A stretch of DNA of 64,000 bases from Pythium myriotylum (GCA_023091665.1 JALJCQ010000014.1:186001-250000); one strand, 5' to 3'. Shown: positions 11,001 to 18,926, counted from the first letter of the stretch. Notes: generated from the sequence alone by a model not told the origin. Translations and numbers: made by a program.

Positions 11001-11119
11001 GCGAGCGCAGCAAGCTCGTGAGGCTCGTGAAGCTGCAGGCGCGCGAGGTGGAGGCGCTCAAGCAGGAGATCGGGCTGCTGCGAGGCAAGGACGGCAAGGT
11101 CTATGCACCCCGGGGATAA
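5060..11119 (+). CDS. CFAP44: Cilia- and flagella-associated WD-repeat protein CFAP44
   Basis: Large axonemal protein, 2019 residues in one exon. In other eukaryotes CFAP44 pairs with CFAP43 in the tether/tetherhead of inner-arm dynein f, and its loss impairs flagellar beating. Order: acidic N-terminus (1-75), WD40 repeats to about residue 860, a long helical/coiled-coil region, an Asp/Glu/Gly-rich acidic tract (about 1665-1710), and a C-terminal coiled coil (1715-2010). Diagnostic stretches in the second propeller are VLPDKKVLSGTERGVLLLWD, then IVTAGSDGVVKFWSFDAIDKAD, which follows the CFAP44 pattern of 'VGSDGxIxxWDFexIDtAD'. The start lies in gaATGgcg, 144 bp after Nuf2, with a TATATAAA-like stretch at 4968-4975. 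Long open frames on the opposite strand are GC-rich shadows. It implies a flagellate life stage. Confidence 0.85.
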   Translation: MASEEEEIAAMVEPAVEEEAPGDERGPEDEEAEENDTVGALPGPQTEEEEQEDAEEEQAEDAATEESVPISIDNDPLLDESSAMPAWELVRPLQPWEVSRDHLVFGDMCGLDQGKRRFVHVLEPPIDGAHGGVLLTAAGNTVQLLTLAEAPDAAQVRARETNVLQRKYLFGTSGSGIGALAVHPSRRFFAVAEKGVKPAICVFQYPSSRVCRVLRNGTELAYSSVSFSQDGETLASVGSAPDFLLTVWNWRQQQTILRCKAFGQDVFGVAFAPSDAGFLTTSGVGHIRFWKMASTFTGLKLQGDIGKFGKSELSDIEAFCVLPDKKVLSGTERGVLLLWDGNFIKCEIFTSRRHAPHNGRIHVVHFEPESQQIVTAGSDGVVKFWSFDAIDKADIPPDDSVALVPIKRQVVVKPQLDIRAVVRCGDARYLLQSADGSLHLLLLLDAQTHEVVLDYVANPTGRAAGVACSPYEHLAVSCGIDGSVRAWDYVSRRCLFSASTTVFSKDEHDGTPVAWTAEALAIAWVPNAGAMGDTRSRQVAVGFSDGLVRVFLLDLARQAFVRTNVFKPHHQRVTALQFSHSGLFLATASADGSFFLFRIVPSPKTSKFAKFPPEYVPLGFQRVGDELRALVWRDDNEAVLLTTASGSVIEYTVPMDGSLETLAEMRAQNDASDASDGASETYELSLESRAFSTLQRQRSLSSKELAALEALGSGSSVVEEALRANFHSTEGSTTALQAWTACYYSRDTLLVSVKSPHGGSSSVVLCKWGKPTPVRELVTEPSSSVVTLALSVSRKFVLAGLASGKFHVRTTPQPLAFLSGEFHDGSHFGDGLTHAALSFDDSFVVVAGADGNVSISRLHGEKMELAARLLDEKFEKAQAEATIVGEQAFERQKAQLDVLQKAAADEARSNGDDSGATTSSALATDELAMQPSFHRAKAFAAYLEAQLAGSDAEPSVAKDEEIFQGVVRLVTDANSTLGLPLAAVAAGEETQQVLSLLEVPDVANPSEAYTIEDAKRKSEADARAQATRSKQDRTRDVLRQMRQQLQELKAQDAGYAPESRLDEDEWEIDLDYGELLAQRGDEACEEVRRELAFAVEREELLLLKMRETYVSQLAVELFTLHAFASGLSVQSFRTLKMPPLLQKRLNEIHLSDATSQPKQSSSASSSTLVVNGAPVAGAIATVGVPPRRPSVLHIMAKDAELDDAFPLKDEERQLIQRGSFVGMPPPSVVGATSGHHAEPAASTGVAVHGFEARKRLRAERKERLTAWLANKPGENADDPRDLVAIAFAQRNMGDYKLKTAASYVVPEAQRVNAAKKRRQMALLEEKIYEQKLGFNAKVLELRELKLLLLQEMKSDRAREAQLAAWLGESESQEETMEGKLEVDLSEWPEQRERVSDADITLFLKDKTVRAHAEAAAAASTETSGRRRSSVHGLPIEQTIDGKRVELTDRSIAAVSRRLGSMDVSNGAESTALRVRHIAVDELGPLAEPERERSSRADAEERAIRTYLMRQELQRLRRKQRDEIVAFDEAVAHLRREKMHLDVVFKQCELKLFTLLSELMLLEQFESRENLLSTKLEKSKGEKALVVAEIHDIQESMGAKKKEVEEWGRQEKAIQAEFLSLVNGGSGSGANAQHPSFAALQKIFKRKIKRPKRKAGAGGKDGGGGDGDGDPARDGDGGNRDEEEDEEDDDDDDSDYGGDDDDDDDDEDDVCPPGCDLQLYEKVLALRERRADVDDATSELTKAVDELRKSNDRQVAKQRQIDKELQATEQDIQAFQSEKQTRFNQLDVVLALSKAQVRCLARSDKGKWELPEQASGSLVFSLRSFEALAERIESLQRENKSLRQQFKDLHRQQSVLAREKKTQQDTIAQIQQKCEQLQLLKFGQLIDLELLDKACDTSKVGELQAKVRVKEVDVERELARARQAQTQLKRRILEATEQNTALLGRVAELNARQLALEKELNHADVGQQLLADESAEQEREMRERSKLVRLVKLQAREVEALKQEIGLLRGKDGKVYAPRG

Positions 11120-11767
11120 GCCCGCTGAGATCTCTCCGAATCGATGGCTACATTAAATATGAGAAACTGGAAAACGTTTTTCCTATGTTGGAGTTGGGAG
11201 TTGTTTGCAGGTTGGGGAGAGCGAGTCTCAAGGTTGGATGTGCCGGATTTTTTGTGGCTGAAAGTGCCCTGTCGCTTTGGGTGGGACCCCTAGCCCTCTC
11301 TCGTTATGTGGTGGTTTTTTTTTTTTTCATTTTTGCAGTCCCGGACCAAGGTCGCTTGCGCGCGGCCCAATCAGCGCGCGCGGGCCGGAGAAGAGGTGCA
11401 TTTTCTGGGGGCCGCACGGTAACCCTGATCGCCAAGCTGTCCATGTGTGACGTGCGGACGGGTCGGGGCGCGGCGCGATGACTCTCGGGCGGCCACAATC
11501 ACTCGCGCCTGGTGGGGGCGCCAATCAGCTGGCGGGATTGGAGGGTTTTATTCCTCTGGATGCGCTGGGGTTTTGTTGGACGGGCAAGGGGTGCGGGGGT
11601 TGGCTCGCGAAAGAAGGCGCGGGCGGCCGCCAGGAGAAGTGCCGGACGGCCCGCGCGAGAAATCCAGAGCGGTCCTCGTCCAGCGAGCCGAGTCCGGAGA
11701 GTCCGACGCCGCGGGGCGTGGATGACTGAACGGCGGTAACTTACGACCAGTCTTCTCCTGCCCGAAT
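11120..11767. other. Intergenic region, same-strand genes
   Basis: No gene supported. It holds the 3' region of CFAP44 and the promoter of the next plus-strand gene. A T-tract lies at 11319-11328. The sequence between 11340 and 11700 is GC-rich with short open frames in several phases and no recognisable product. Confidence 0.45.
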
Positions 11768-12487
11768 ATGATGATGCGCGCCAAGCGACCGCGCGCGCTC
11801 CACGCGCTCGGCGCGCCCAGCCGCGCGCGCTCCCTGAGCGACGAGAGCCTCGGCGACGACCTGCTGCTGCACATGGACCCGAGCCTCATGACGGAGCGCC
11901 AGCAGTTGGCGTTCCTGCTGCGCAAGACGGCCCACGAGCAGTCGGGCGGCGACTCGCCCGCGAGCGAGAGCTCGGACGACGAGCTGCCCGCGCGCCGTCC
12001 CAAGAAGCGGATACAGCGTGCGTTGGCGTTGGCGTCTCTCTCTTCTCTACTCATGCTCACGTCGCGTCGTTCTCTCTCTGTGTCTCTAGCCGCCAAGACC
12101 ACGCCGCGCCACGCGCCCAAAGCGTCGGCGCCGACGCCGCGCGCGCGCGCGTCCAAGCCCAAGCCGCGAGAGACCGAGCTCGAGCCCAAGAGCTCGCCCA
12201 AGGCCAGGCAGCGCCTCCACGTCAAGACGAGCTCGCCGCCGGCCTCGGACGCCGACGAGCCGTCTGCGTCTGCGTCTTCTTCTTCCATCGGCGCCGCGAC
12301 CGCGCGCAAGCCGAGCCCCTCGAGCACGAGCGACGTGGCGCGCATGGGCGTCTTCGACGACTTCTGGAGCCGCCACTGCGCGCTCTGCTCGGCCTCGGCG
12401 AGCGCGCTCGACGTCGACGAGCCGCTCTTCCTCTGCCAGGCGTGCGACAAGAAGTACCCGACGCAGCGCGCGCTCGGCCGCGTCTAG
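11768..12487 (+). CDS. Small basic protein with C-terminal zinc ribbon (paralogue of 1384-2151)
   Basis: Function unknown. The N-terminal block DPSLMTERQQLAFLLRKTA, a middle LHVKTS motif, SPSSTSD, the FW..HCALCS pair and LFLCQACDKKYPTQRALG at the C-terminus match the protein at 1384-2151. The second CxxC pair is conserved. An internal 72-nt segment (12018-12089) starts GTGCGT, ends in a pyrimidine tract plus CTAG, and encodes an unlikely Leu/Ser run. I take it as an in-frame intron, giving 215 residues (239 if retained). The start is the first of three consecutive ATGs. The paralogue lacks this intron, and here the AT-hook segment is missing. The two copies flank Nuf2/CFAP44 about 10 kb apart, so the duplication is not tandem. 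Confidence 0.75.
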   Translation: MMMRAKRPRALHALGAPSRARSLSDESLGDDLLLHMDPSLMTERQQLAFLLRKTAHEQSGGDSPASESSDDELPARRPKKRIQRALALASLSSLLMLTSRRSLSVSLAAKTTPRHAPKASAPTPRARASKPKPRETELEPKSSPKARQRLHVKTSSPPASDADEPSASASSSSIGAATARKPSPSSTSDVARMGVFDDFWSRHCALCSASASALDVDEPLFLCQACDKKYPTQRALGRV

Positions 12488-12929
12488 TCGCGCGCCATGG
12501 CGAGGCGCCTCCGTCGTCTCGAGTCGTATTTATTGTCGGAGCGCAGTGTGTGCTGCCCTCGCTGTGCCTTTTTTTTTTATATTAGTTTTTTTCTTTCGCT
12601 CTCTCTCGTTTCGCATGTTCGTGGATACGAAAAAAAAAACTCATGTTCGCGATGGCACCACGAAACGGCCGCAGTGCGCTGCTCCACGCTCGCGCGCCGT
12701 GTTGGGGAACGCGAGTCCTATCCAAGCCCCATGGCATTCCAACGTCCACAAGAGAATTGATTTTTTTTTGCACAAGATAATTGATTTTTTGTTGTGACAT
12801 CCGTTTATTGTATTATTTATTTTTCTTTCATTCTGCCAACGTTGGACCTCGCTTTTCATTGGCTGAAAATCCCGCATCTTCCATGCCCCTCATGTCAACA
12901 GACCCCGGAATCTTTGCCTCGCCGTCGTC
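12488..12929. promoter_or_regulatory. AT-rich intergenic region and polymerase promoter
   Basis: No gene supported. There are several T runs (12570-12600, 12762-12800) and a GCCAACGTTGGA box at 12835-12846, 83 bp upstream of the next ATG. Base composition is distinctly more AT-rich than the flanking coding DNA. Confidence 0.45.
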
Positions 12930-15900
12930 ATGGACGACGCGCCGCCGCCGCCGCGACGAACTCGGCGAGCGACGCGCGGCGTCGCGGGCTCGAACGACGC
13001 GCCACGCGCCGAGAAAAGCGACGCCAACGAACCGGCGCCGACGCCGACGCCGACGCCCACGGCCGGCGCCGCGTCGTCCAAGCCGCGCCGAGCCAAGCGC
13101 GCGCCGCGCGAGCACGCGAACGAGCCGACGCACGCGCGGCGAGGAAACGCGCGCGACGAGAAAGCCCCGCGCGCGCCGAGAAGGCCTCGCGAGCCGCGAG
13201 CTCGTGAGAAAGGCGGTCACGACGACAAGGAGAATGGCAGTGGCGAGCAGCGCCACGCCGCCGACGAGAAAGAAGAAGAGGAAGAACGAGAGGAACGAGA
13301 GGAAGAAGAAGACGAGGAAGTGGACTGGTCGACGGCCGCGTGGTTCGCGGGCTGCGACGCCGACCTGGGCGCGGCCTACTGGCTGCTCTCGCGCTGCGTG
13401 GCGACGAGCGACGCCGTCGTGCTGGGCGCCGAGGCGCTCGTGCGCCGCGCGCTGCGGCTCCAGCAGCTCGGCGCGCGCTTCAAGGCGGCGCTGCTGCCGC
13501 GGGACGACGACGAGAGCGACGCGCCGCGCGAGTGGCCGGCGCGCGAGATCCTGCGCGAGGCCCAGGACGCGTTCCCAGACCAGGAGCACGAGGAGCACGA
13601 GAACCACGCAGGCAGGAGCGCCGTGCTCGCGCAGCTCGAAGGCGAGGTCGTCGAGGCCGCGACCGAGCTGCTCACGAGCCGCGTCGCGCGCGACGAGCTC
13701 GCGCTGCTGGTGCAGTGGGAAGCGTTCCTGGCGTCGCTGCTGCCCGAGCCAAAGCAGCCGAAGCCGTCGAGGAAGAAGAAAGCCAAGGACGAGACCACGC
13801 ACGAGCAACCGGAGCAGCAAGAGCAACAGGAGCAGGAAGAAGAAGAAGAGAAGAAGAACGAGACGCCGCTGGCGCCCGAGCGCCGACGCCGCGGCGGCTC
13901 GACCAACCACGCGATCGCGCACGCCAAGGCGACGGTCTCGGCCGCCGTGGCCTTCCACCGCGCGTACGAGCACCGCCAAGGCGCCGAGCGCGAGCCAAGC
14001 GAGGAGCTCTCGGCCGCGACGACGCAGTGGACGCGCGAGATCGACGAGGTCGTGGAGGCGACGCGCGTGAGCCCGGCCGAGGAAGCGCGGCGCAAGGGCG
14101 TGGCCGCGCAGATCGAGAGCGCGTTCCGGCGCTCGTCGCAGTGGCGCCAGTGCGAGGTGCTGCTCTTCGGCAGTTCGCTCTCCAAGTTCGGCTCGCAGAG
14201 CTCGGACTTGGATCTCTGTCTGCGCGCGAACCCGACGCAGAGCGAGATCGACACGGCCGCCAAGATGAGCGTGCGCGAGCTGCGGCTTCGCATGCGGCGT
14301 CTCCAGCGAGAGCAGGACGGCGAGCTGCCCACGGCCGACGGCAGCTCGCGCAACGACGACGCGCAGTTCCTCGACGAGACGCTGGTCAAGACCTCGAGGA
14401 CCATCGAGGCACTGGGCAACGTGGCGGCGAAGCAGCGCAAGAAGACCAAGAGCAAAGACGTGGCCAAGCTCAAGCGGCTCGTGCTGCTGCGCGCGCACTG
14501 GAAGGCGCTCGCCGTCGCGCTCGCGTTCTTCCGCGACAAGGCTGGCACGAACGTGTCGGCCAAGCGCGAGGCCTCGGCCGCCGCCGCCGAGTACCACAAG
14601 GCGCTCCACAAACAGCAGAAAGAGCGGCAGAAAGACATCTACGCCGCCGCGGCGCTGCTGGGCCGCAATGGATGCCACGTCGAGCTCGTCTTGCCGAACG
14701 CACGCGTGCCCGTGATCGGCTTCACGCACTCCAGCAGCGGACTCGACTGCGACCTGTGCTTTGAGAACTACCACGCGTGCGTCAACACGCTGCTGCTGCG
14801 CGCGTACGCCGAGCTGGACGAGCGAGCACGCGCGCTCGGGCTCGCGGTCAAGCACTGGGCCAAGCGACGTGGGCTCAACGACGCGTCCACGGGCCACCTG
14901 AGCTCGTACAGCTTCATCCTGCTTGTGCTCTTCTTCCTGCAGCACAAGGCGCGCGTGCTGCCCAATCTGCAGCACCCAGAGCTGCTGCAAGAGGCCGGCG
15001 TCACACCTGTCATGCTCAATGGAGTGGACGTGTCGTTCTGCAGCGACCTCGACCGCGCGCGTGCCTTCCACGCCAAGACTGCGACGGCCCCGAGCACGAG
15101 CGAGACCGTGGGCGAGCTGCTGCTGGGTTTTTTCCGCTTCTACGCCAACGAGTTCGACTTTAGCGACCGCGTCGTGAGCGTGCGGCACCCGGAGACGCCC
15201 ATGCACAAGCAGGAGCGCTGGACGCGAGGCAAGCTCAAGGCCTGGCGCGTGAGCATCGAGGACCCGCTGGAGTTCGACCGCGACCTGGGCAGCGTGCTGC
15301 AGCTGCGGTGCCAGCAGCGGATCCTCGAGGAGCTGCAGCGCGCGCGCACGTTGCTGGAGCAGGGCAAGAGCTTCGCGACGGTCGTGTGCGAGGCGTCGGC
15401 CAACGTGAGCGCCAAGCCGCCCAAGAAGAAGGCCGAGAGGCAGGAGAAGAAGGCCGAAAAGCAGGAGAAGAAGACAGATGCGCAGGAGAGGAACGCAGAG
15501 GAAGGGAAGACGGAGAAGAAGGTGGATAGACAGGAGAGAAAGGTGGACAGAGAAGACAAGAAGGTGGAAAAGCGCGAGAGGAAGGAACGGACAAGCGAGA
15601 AGCACGAGAGAAAAGTGGAGAAGGAAGAGGCGACGGCGGAGGCAAAGGGCGAAGCGCACGGGAAAAATGTAAATGACGATAAGGACGGTGCGCCGAAGTT
15701 GACGCGGAAGAAAAAGCACGGGGAGAAGAAGGCGAATGAGCGCGAGGAGAAGCTCAAGGCGAACGACGCCGAGGACAATGGCGAGAAAACGGAGAAGCCT
15801 GCTGACAGTCGCGAGGAAAAGCCCAAGCCACGCGATCGGCCACCACGAGAGAAGAAGCCCGAGGCGAAACGCGAACGCGCGCCGCGGAAGGACAAGGAGT

Positions 15901-15980
15901 CGCGCTGGCGACCTCGCGGAGAGTCTTCAAAGCCCGCGGAGGATGCCAGCGTCGCGCCCAAGACAGCCGAGTCGGCCTAG
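12930..15980 (+). CDS. Non-canonical poly(A)/terminal uridylyl polymerase (TUTase/PAPD family)
   Basis: Nucleotidyltransferase that would add A or U residues to RNA 3' ends. 1016 residues in one exon. The N-terminal 130 residues are basic and Pro/Ala-rich. The catalytic core begins at about residue 410 with LFGSSLSKFGSQSSDLDLCL, the GSxxxGxxxSDxD signature carrying two metal-binding Asp. The third acidic residue lies in SSGLDCDLCFEN (about 605). The central domain continues with GLAVKHWAKRRGLNDAS and HLSSYSFILLVLFFLQ. The PAP-associated domain is near 730 (VGELLLGFFRFYANEFDFSD). Between about 440 and 590 there is a helical insertion splitting the catalytic palm, unusual for the smallest TUTases. 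The last 230 residues are a Lys/Glu/Arg-rich tail, probably RNA-binding or nuclear targeting (inference). A 963-codon open frame on the other strand is a GC shadow. Confidence 0.85.
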   Translation: MDDAPPPPRRTRRATRGVAGSNDAPRAEKSDANEPAPTPTPTPTAGAASSKPRRAKRAPREHANEPTHARRGNARDEKAPRAPRRPREPRAREKGGHDDKENGSGEQRHAADEKEEEEEREEREEEEDEEVDWSTAAWFAGCDADLGAAYWLLSRCVATSDAVVLGAEALVRRALRLQQLGARFKAALLPRDDDESDAPREWPAREILREAQDAFPDQEHEEHENHAGRSAVLAQLEGEVVEAATELLTSRVARDELALLVQWEAFLASLLPEPKQPKPSRKKKAKDETTHEQPEQQEQQEQEEEEEKKNETPLAPERRRRGGSTNHAIAHAKATVSAAVAFHRAYEHRQGAEREPSEELSAATTQWTREIDEVVEATRVSPAEEARRKGVAAQIESAFRRSSQWRQCEVLLFGSSLSKFGSQSSDLDLCLRANPTQSEIDTAAKMSVRELRLRMRRLQREQDGELPTADGSSRNDDAQFLDETLVKTSRTIEALGNVAAKQRKKTKSKDVAKLKRLVLLRAHWKALAVALAFFRDKAGTNVSAKREASAAAAEYHKALHKQQKERQKDIYAAAALLGRNGCHVELVLPNARVPVIGFTHSSSGLDCDLCFENYHACVNTLLLRAYAELDERARALGLAVKHWAKRRGLNDASTGHLSSYSFILLVLFFLQHKARVLPNLQHPELLQEAGVTPVMLNGVDVSFCSDLDRARAFHAKTATAPSTSETVGELLLGFFRFYANEFDFSDRVVSVRHPETPMHKQERWTRGKLKAWRVSIEDPLEFDRDLGSVLQLRCQQRILEELQRARTLLEQGKSFATVVCEASANVSAKPPKKKAERQEKKAEKQEKKTDAQERNAEEGKTEKKVDRQERKVDREDKKVEKRERKERTSEKHERKVEKEEATAEAKGEAHGKNVNDDKDGAPKLTRKKKHGEKKANEREEKLKANDAEDNGEKTEKPADSREEKPKPRDRPPREKKPEAKRERAPRKDKESRWRPRGESSKPAEDASVAPKTAESA

Positions 15981-16106
15981 AGACAAGGTAATAGATGTAA
16001 AGCAGACCACTCCATCCCAAAGCCAAACGCAACGGTCTCCGTTATTTACGAAGAGTCCTCGCACCATCCACACGCGACGCCACACTACTTGTCCTCGTTC
16101 GTCTTC

Positions 16107-16409
16107 TCACACTCGATCGTCCACAGGCTTTTTGATCTTGGGCGTCGGTGCAGGCGTTCGTCGCGGCTTGATCACGTACACGGGTGCCGGAGCCGGGTTC
16201 GGTGCTGGCTGAGGCGCTGGCGGTGGCTTGACTGGCGCGACGACGCAGGCAGCGAGGCAGGCGTTGCGCTGGTTGTCACACGTGGGACCCGTGCAGAAGG
16301 AGAACTTGTCACGGCACTTGGCCTCGCAGGAGGCCTGGGCCTGCGGCTGGGCCTCGACGCTCAGCGTCGACGCGAGCACGATCGCAGCGAGCAGCAGCAG
16401 CAGCTTCAT
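16107..16409 (-). CDS. Small secreted cysteine-rich, proline-tailed protein (SSP1)
   Basis: Function unknown; effector-like. 100 residues starting at an ATG with a clear signal peptide (MKLLLLLAAIVLASTLSVEA, cleavage near residue 20). The mature part has six Cys in a short core: CEAKC, FC, TC, and CLAAC. It ends in a Pro/Ala-rich tail (PPPAPQPAPNPAPAP) and a basic C-terminus. The CX3C..CX3C frame resembles SSP2, SSP3 and SSP5 further along, but here the spacer is longer and carries an extra Cys pair. No RXLR or LFLAK motif is seen. It lies 3' to 3' with the polymerase gene. Confidence 0.7.
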   Translation of the reverse strand: MKLLLLLAAIVLASTLSVEAQPQAQASCEAKCRDKFSFCTGPTCDNQRNACLAACVVAPVKPPPAPQPAPNPAPAPVYVIKPRRTPAPTPKIKKPVDDRV

Positions 16410-17401
16410 TCCTGAGTTGGTTGTGGTCTCTGAGCAGCAAGTCGGCGAGTGGAAAGCGAGTGGAAGGCGCAGCGACGTCGTGCGTGGGTGATTTTCTCGG
16501 TTGGTCTCAGTCCAGATGCCCATGGCGAAACCAGATGATGAGTATGGAGAGGATAGTCGCGATCACACAGTACGTCTTGGTGGTCGTCGACGAGTCAGCA
16601 GATCGGCGAACTGGACAGAAAGCGAGCTGGCTTGTCGTGTCGAGCGTGGTGAGTGGATCCCCAGACGGAGAGAATCTCGCTGGGAGGCTCGGGCCGACTA
16701 GCGATACCGCGAGAGGACAAAGTGACAGTGTGACCGAACGAGTCACCCATGAAGTGTAATTTGCACCGGATGCAGTCGGCTATCCACGTTTCAAGCCGGA
16801 GCGGCCCTCGGGGATCGGAGGAGCGAGAAAAAGCGTTGTGTTCGTGGCGATTTGTGAGCGGCGTGGGTTCTTCGGTTCGCTTTGCCAGTCGATCGATGAC
16901 CACAGTCGGCCTCCAAACTATCAGCGACCGAGAGCCAGCGAGAAATATTCAGCGGTTGTCATTGGCGATGGCCCTGCGCAGCGATCTCTACGACGAGATG
17001 TTCACGTCGTCGAGGCGACAAGAGATTATGGCCCCAAGCGTGGATCTCCATTCGTTGAGGACGACGCGACATGATCTCCTCAACAACAACGAGACGCTGG
17101 CGAGCTCGCGGACGGAGCTTTTGAGAGCAGATGCTTGAGACTCGAATAGCAGTCCGCCCAGGAAGTGGAGTGGTAGGTCTTACAGAAGTGAGGCGTGCGT
17201 CGTGGCGACCTTTTCCAGCGGCCACTTTCGATTTCCAGGAATTGGTTTTAATCCTTCGATCCCGACAAGTCTTTCCAACACCAGAGTCTTCTCGTCAACA
17301 GGCAGTAACGAGCGACACGGCGATGTATTGGTAATGGAACTCCGAGGGGGGGGGGACCAAGCACAAGAGGAGCTTATCTTCAAGATCGACTCTTGTCTTC
17401 T
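16410..17401. other. Gene-poor stretch in the secreted-peptide island
   Basis: Nearly 1 kb with only short unsupported open frames on both strands. I recognise no gene, repeat or element, apart from its position between two secreted-peptide genes. Confidence 0.4.
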
Positions 17402-17587
17402 TCACCAGCCACCTTTTGGCTCGGGGCCGCCTCCAGGAGGGCTAAATGCGCATTTTTGGACGCACTGCTCGGCGGTGCTCTTCCCCAGACATTTTCCGAG
17501 GCAGCCCGATAGTGCGTCGGCGTGAACGGGAGAAACGCTTGTAGCCGTCGCGCAGAGAGCCAGGACGAATACAGCCAGAGTCTTCAT
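17402..17587 (-). CDS. Tiny secreted protein with C-X3-C-X8-C-X3-C motif (SSP2)
   Basis: Function unknown. 61 residues from the ATG at 17587. The signal peptide MKTLAVFVLALCATATSVSP is followed by VHADALSG and then GCLGKC, eight residues, CVQKC. It ends with a Pro/Gly tail (FSPPGGGPEPKGGW). Two CX3C motifs separated by eight residues are the spacing of the alpha-hairpinin (helical hairpin) fold; fold assignment is inference. A purine/GA repeat (17603-17640 on the plus strand) lies just upstream of the start. I prefer the internal ATG over longer open frames because it creates the signal peptide and matches the relatives SSP3 and SSP5. Confidence 0.75.
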   Translation of the reverse strand: MKTLAVFVLALCATATSVSPVHADALSGCLGKCLGKSTAEQCVQKCAFSPPGGGPEPKGGW

Positions 17588-17822
17588 TTGCCCGGTCGAA
17601 AATGAGAGAGAGAGAGAGAGAGAGAGACAGAGACAGAGAGTGCGACCGCGACCCGGCGGATGTGTCGAAGGCTTGTACAGATGGGGAAAAGATCGAGTAT
17701 GAGAGCAACGAATCCAGCGAGCCAGGCATCGTCGGTGGGCAACGGATGGTTGCCATGTCAATTCGGTGGTCAACAGGAACAGAGCGCCGTGAGAATGACG
17801 TTGGGAGTCGGTCTGTTCATCG

Positions 17823-17877
17823 GAAAGCGTGGACGCCAGCGTGGTTGACCGTCAACCACGCTGGCGTCCACGCTTTC
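17823..17877. repeat. Perfect inverted repeat, 27-bp arms, 1-nt spacer
   Basis: Arms 17823-17849 and 17851-17877 are exact reverse complements with a single C between them. The sequence can extrude as a 27-bp hairpin. Confidence 0.9.
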
Positions 17878-17879
17878 TA

Positions 17880-17912
17880 AAATGAACCACGTCAACTTGA
17901 CGTGGTTCATTT
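17880..17912. repeat. Perfect inverted repeat, 16-bp arms, 1-nt spacer
   Basis: Arms 17880-17895 and 17897-17912, again with a single C at the centre, begin two bases after the previous hairpin. Core arm AATGAACCACGTCAA. Confidence 0.9.
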
Positions 17913-18761
17913 GAGACGAGCCGCTCGGGAAGTGATAGCTTCTAATCCGGATCAACCAGATAACGGAAGAGACCTGGTTGATAATGATGATGACGAAAGT
18001 CGGAGTCTACATGTATTGCGTTACGTCAGTGCGAACAGCTCTTGTTAGCTATAGTAAAGCCGAAGAGAAGATCGAGAGCGAAAACCTACCAGCTGATGAG
18101 CCCACGCAAGTACAATCGTCAGTGTCACGGTCACCAGCGACACAGAACGCCAAGAACGGTCCGACACGCGTGCCACATTAGAATCTGCTCCGTATTAGGG
18201 TCTGTTGGAGGTGCTGGTCACCAGTGGATGGAGTCCAACAAGTTGAGACGAGCCATGAGCCGATTGGCAGAGAGAAAGTGCGAAAAGATACTGTTGCTCC
18301 TCAACTAGATCAACCAGGCCGCAAAAAAGCGCAAACGGAAGCTACAAGCCACGTCGCCAGTAAGCTCATGCTGAGAAACGGGCTCTCAACACTTTCCCCG
18401 GTTTGAAGTGGCAATTTTGCTGAGTCTTCGAGAATATCATTCCACGGATGTGGAGAGGATGATGGTAAGGAAAGTTGGAGTCTACTGGGTTATACCAGAC
18501 CTGGCAAAATGGAGGCACGGCACGGAACTAAACAGGCTTAGCTTTCTGTAGCTTTCACGATAGGCAAGCCAATAAATAGACCTCGATCTGATCGAGAAAA
18601 AGAGCAAGAGCAACGGATTCTCAAGGCTGAGTTTGTGGACAAAATCGTTTTTACACAGATTCTTGACGTGCATCACGTTGATCAGGCACTACGATTCTGT
18701 ACTCATGAAGGGACCTGTTATACAGAAGGCTTTGACTTCTTCTCTTCAATGTTAGATCTCT

Positions 18762-18926
18762 CTACCAGCCGTGGTTGGGAGGGAAGAGGCAGTTGTTGAT
18801 ACAATCGTTCTCGTTGGGACGGCCAACACATTGACTGATACAATTGGACGTGTTGTCACCACGAACGGGAGTGAAATTCGCAGCGGTCGCAAAGAGAGCG
18901 AGAGTGAGAACAATGATAGTGCGCAT
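18762..18926 (-). CDS. Tiny secreted protein with C-X3-C-X8-C-X3-C motif (SSP3)
   Basis: A 54-residue reading frame. It starts at the ATG at 18926 with signal peptide MRTIIVLTLALFATAANFTP, then VRGDNTSN, CISQC, eight residues, CINNC and the tail LFPPNHGW. Cysteine spacing is identical to SSP2 and SSP5, and the tail (FSPP../LFPP.., ending GW) is shared with SSP2. The supporting evidence is this three-way similarity in a fixed order (signal peptide, four Cys, Pro-rich tail). Function unknown; probably an apoplastic or host-directed peptide. Confidence 0.7.
   Translation of the reverse strand: MRTIIVLTLALFATAANFTPVRGDNTSNCISQCVGRPNENDCINNCLFPPNHGW

Larger units (their letters stand above)
17588..18761. 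other. Hairpin-rich intergenic stretch with decayed secreted-peptide relic
   Basis: A GA microsatellite at 17603-17640. Two adjacent near-zero-loop inverted repeats at 17823-17877 and 17880-17912. Two copies (17938-17960 and 18292-18312) of a box of consensus GCTCCTNAACCAGATCAACC. On the minus strand at about 17770-17815 a short stretch (VILTALCS) resembles a decayed signal peptide of the SSP family. No intact gene is seen. Confidence 0.45.

Noticed and set aside
9040..11097. Long minus-strand open frames opposite the 3' part of CFAP44
   Set aside because: Ser/Leu/Arg-rich shadows of the coiled-coil codons; no start context or domain.
12828..15719. 963-codon open frame on the minus strand opposite the polymerase gene
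   Set aside because: Leu/Arg-rich low-complexity translation with no domain. It arises because the GC-rich codon usage of the sense gene leaves few stops on the other strand.
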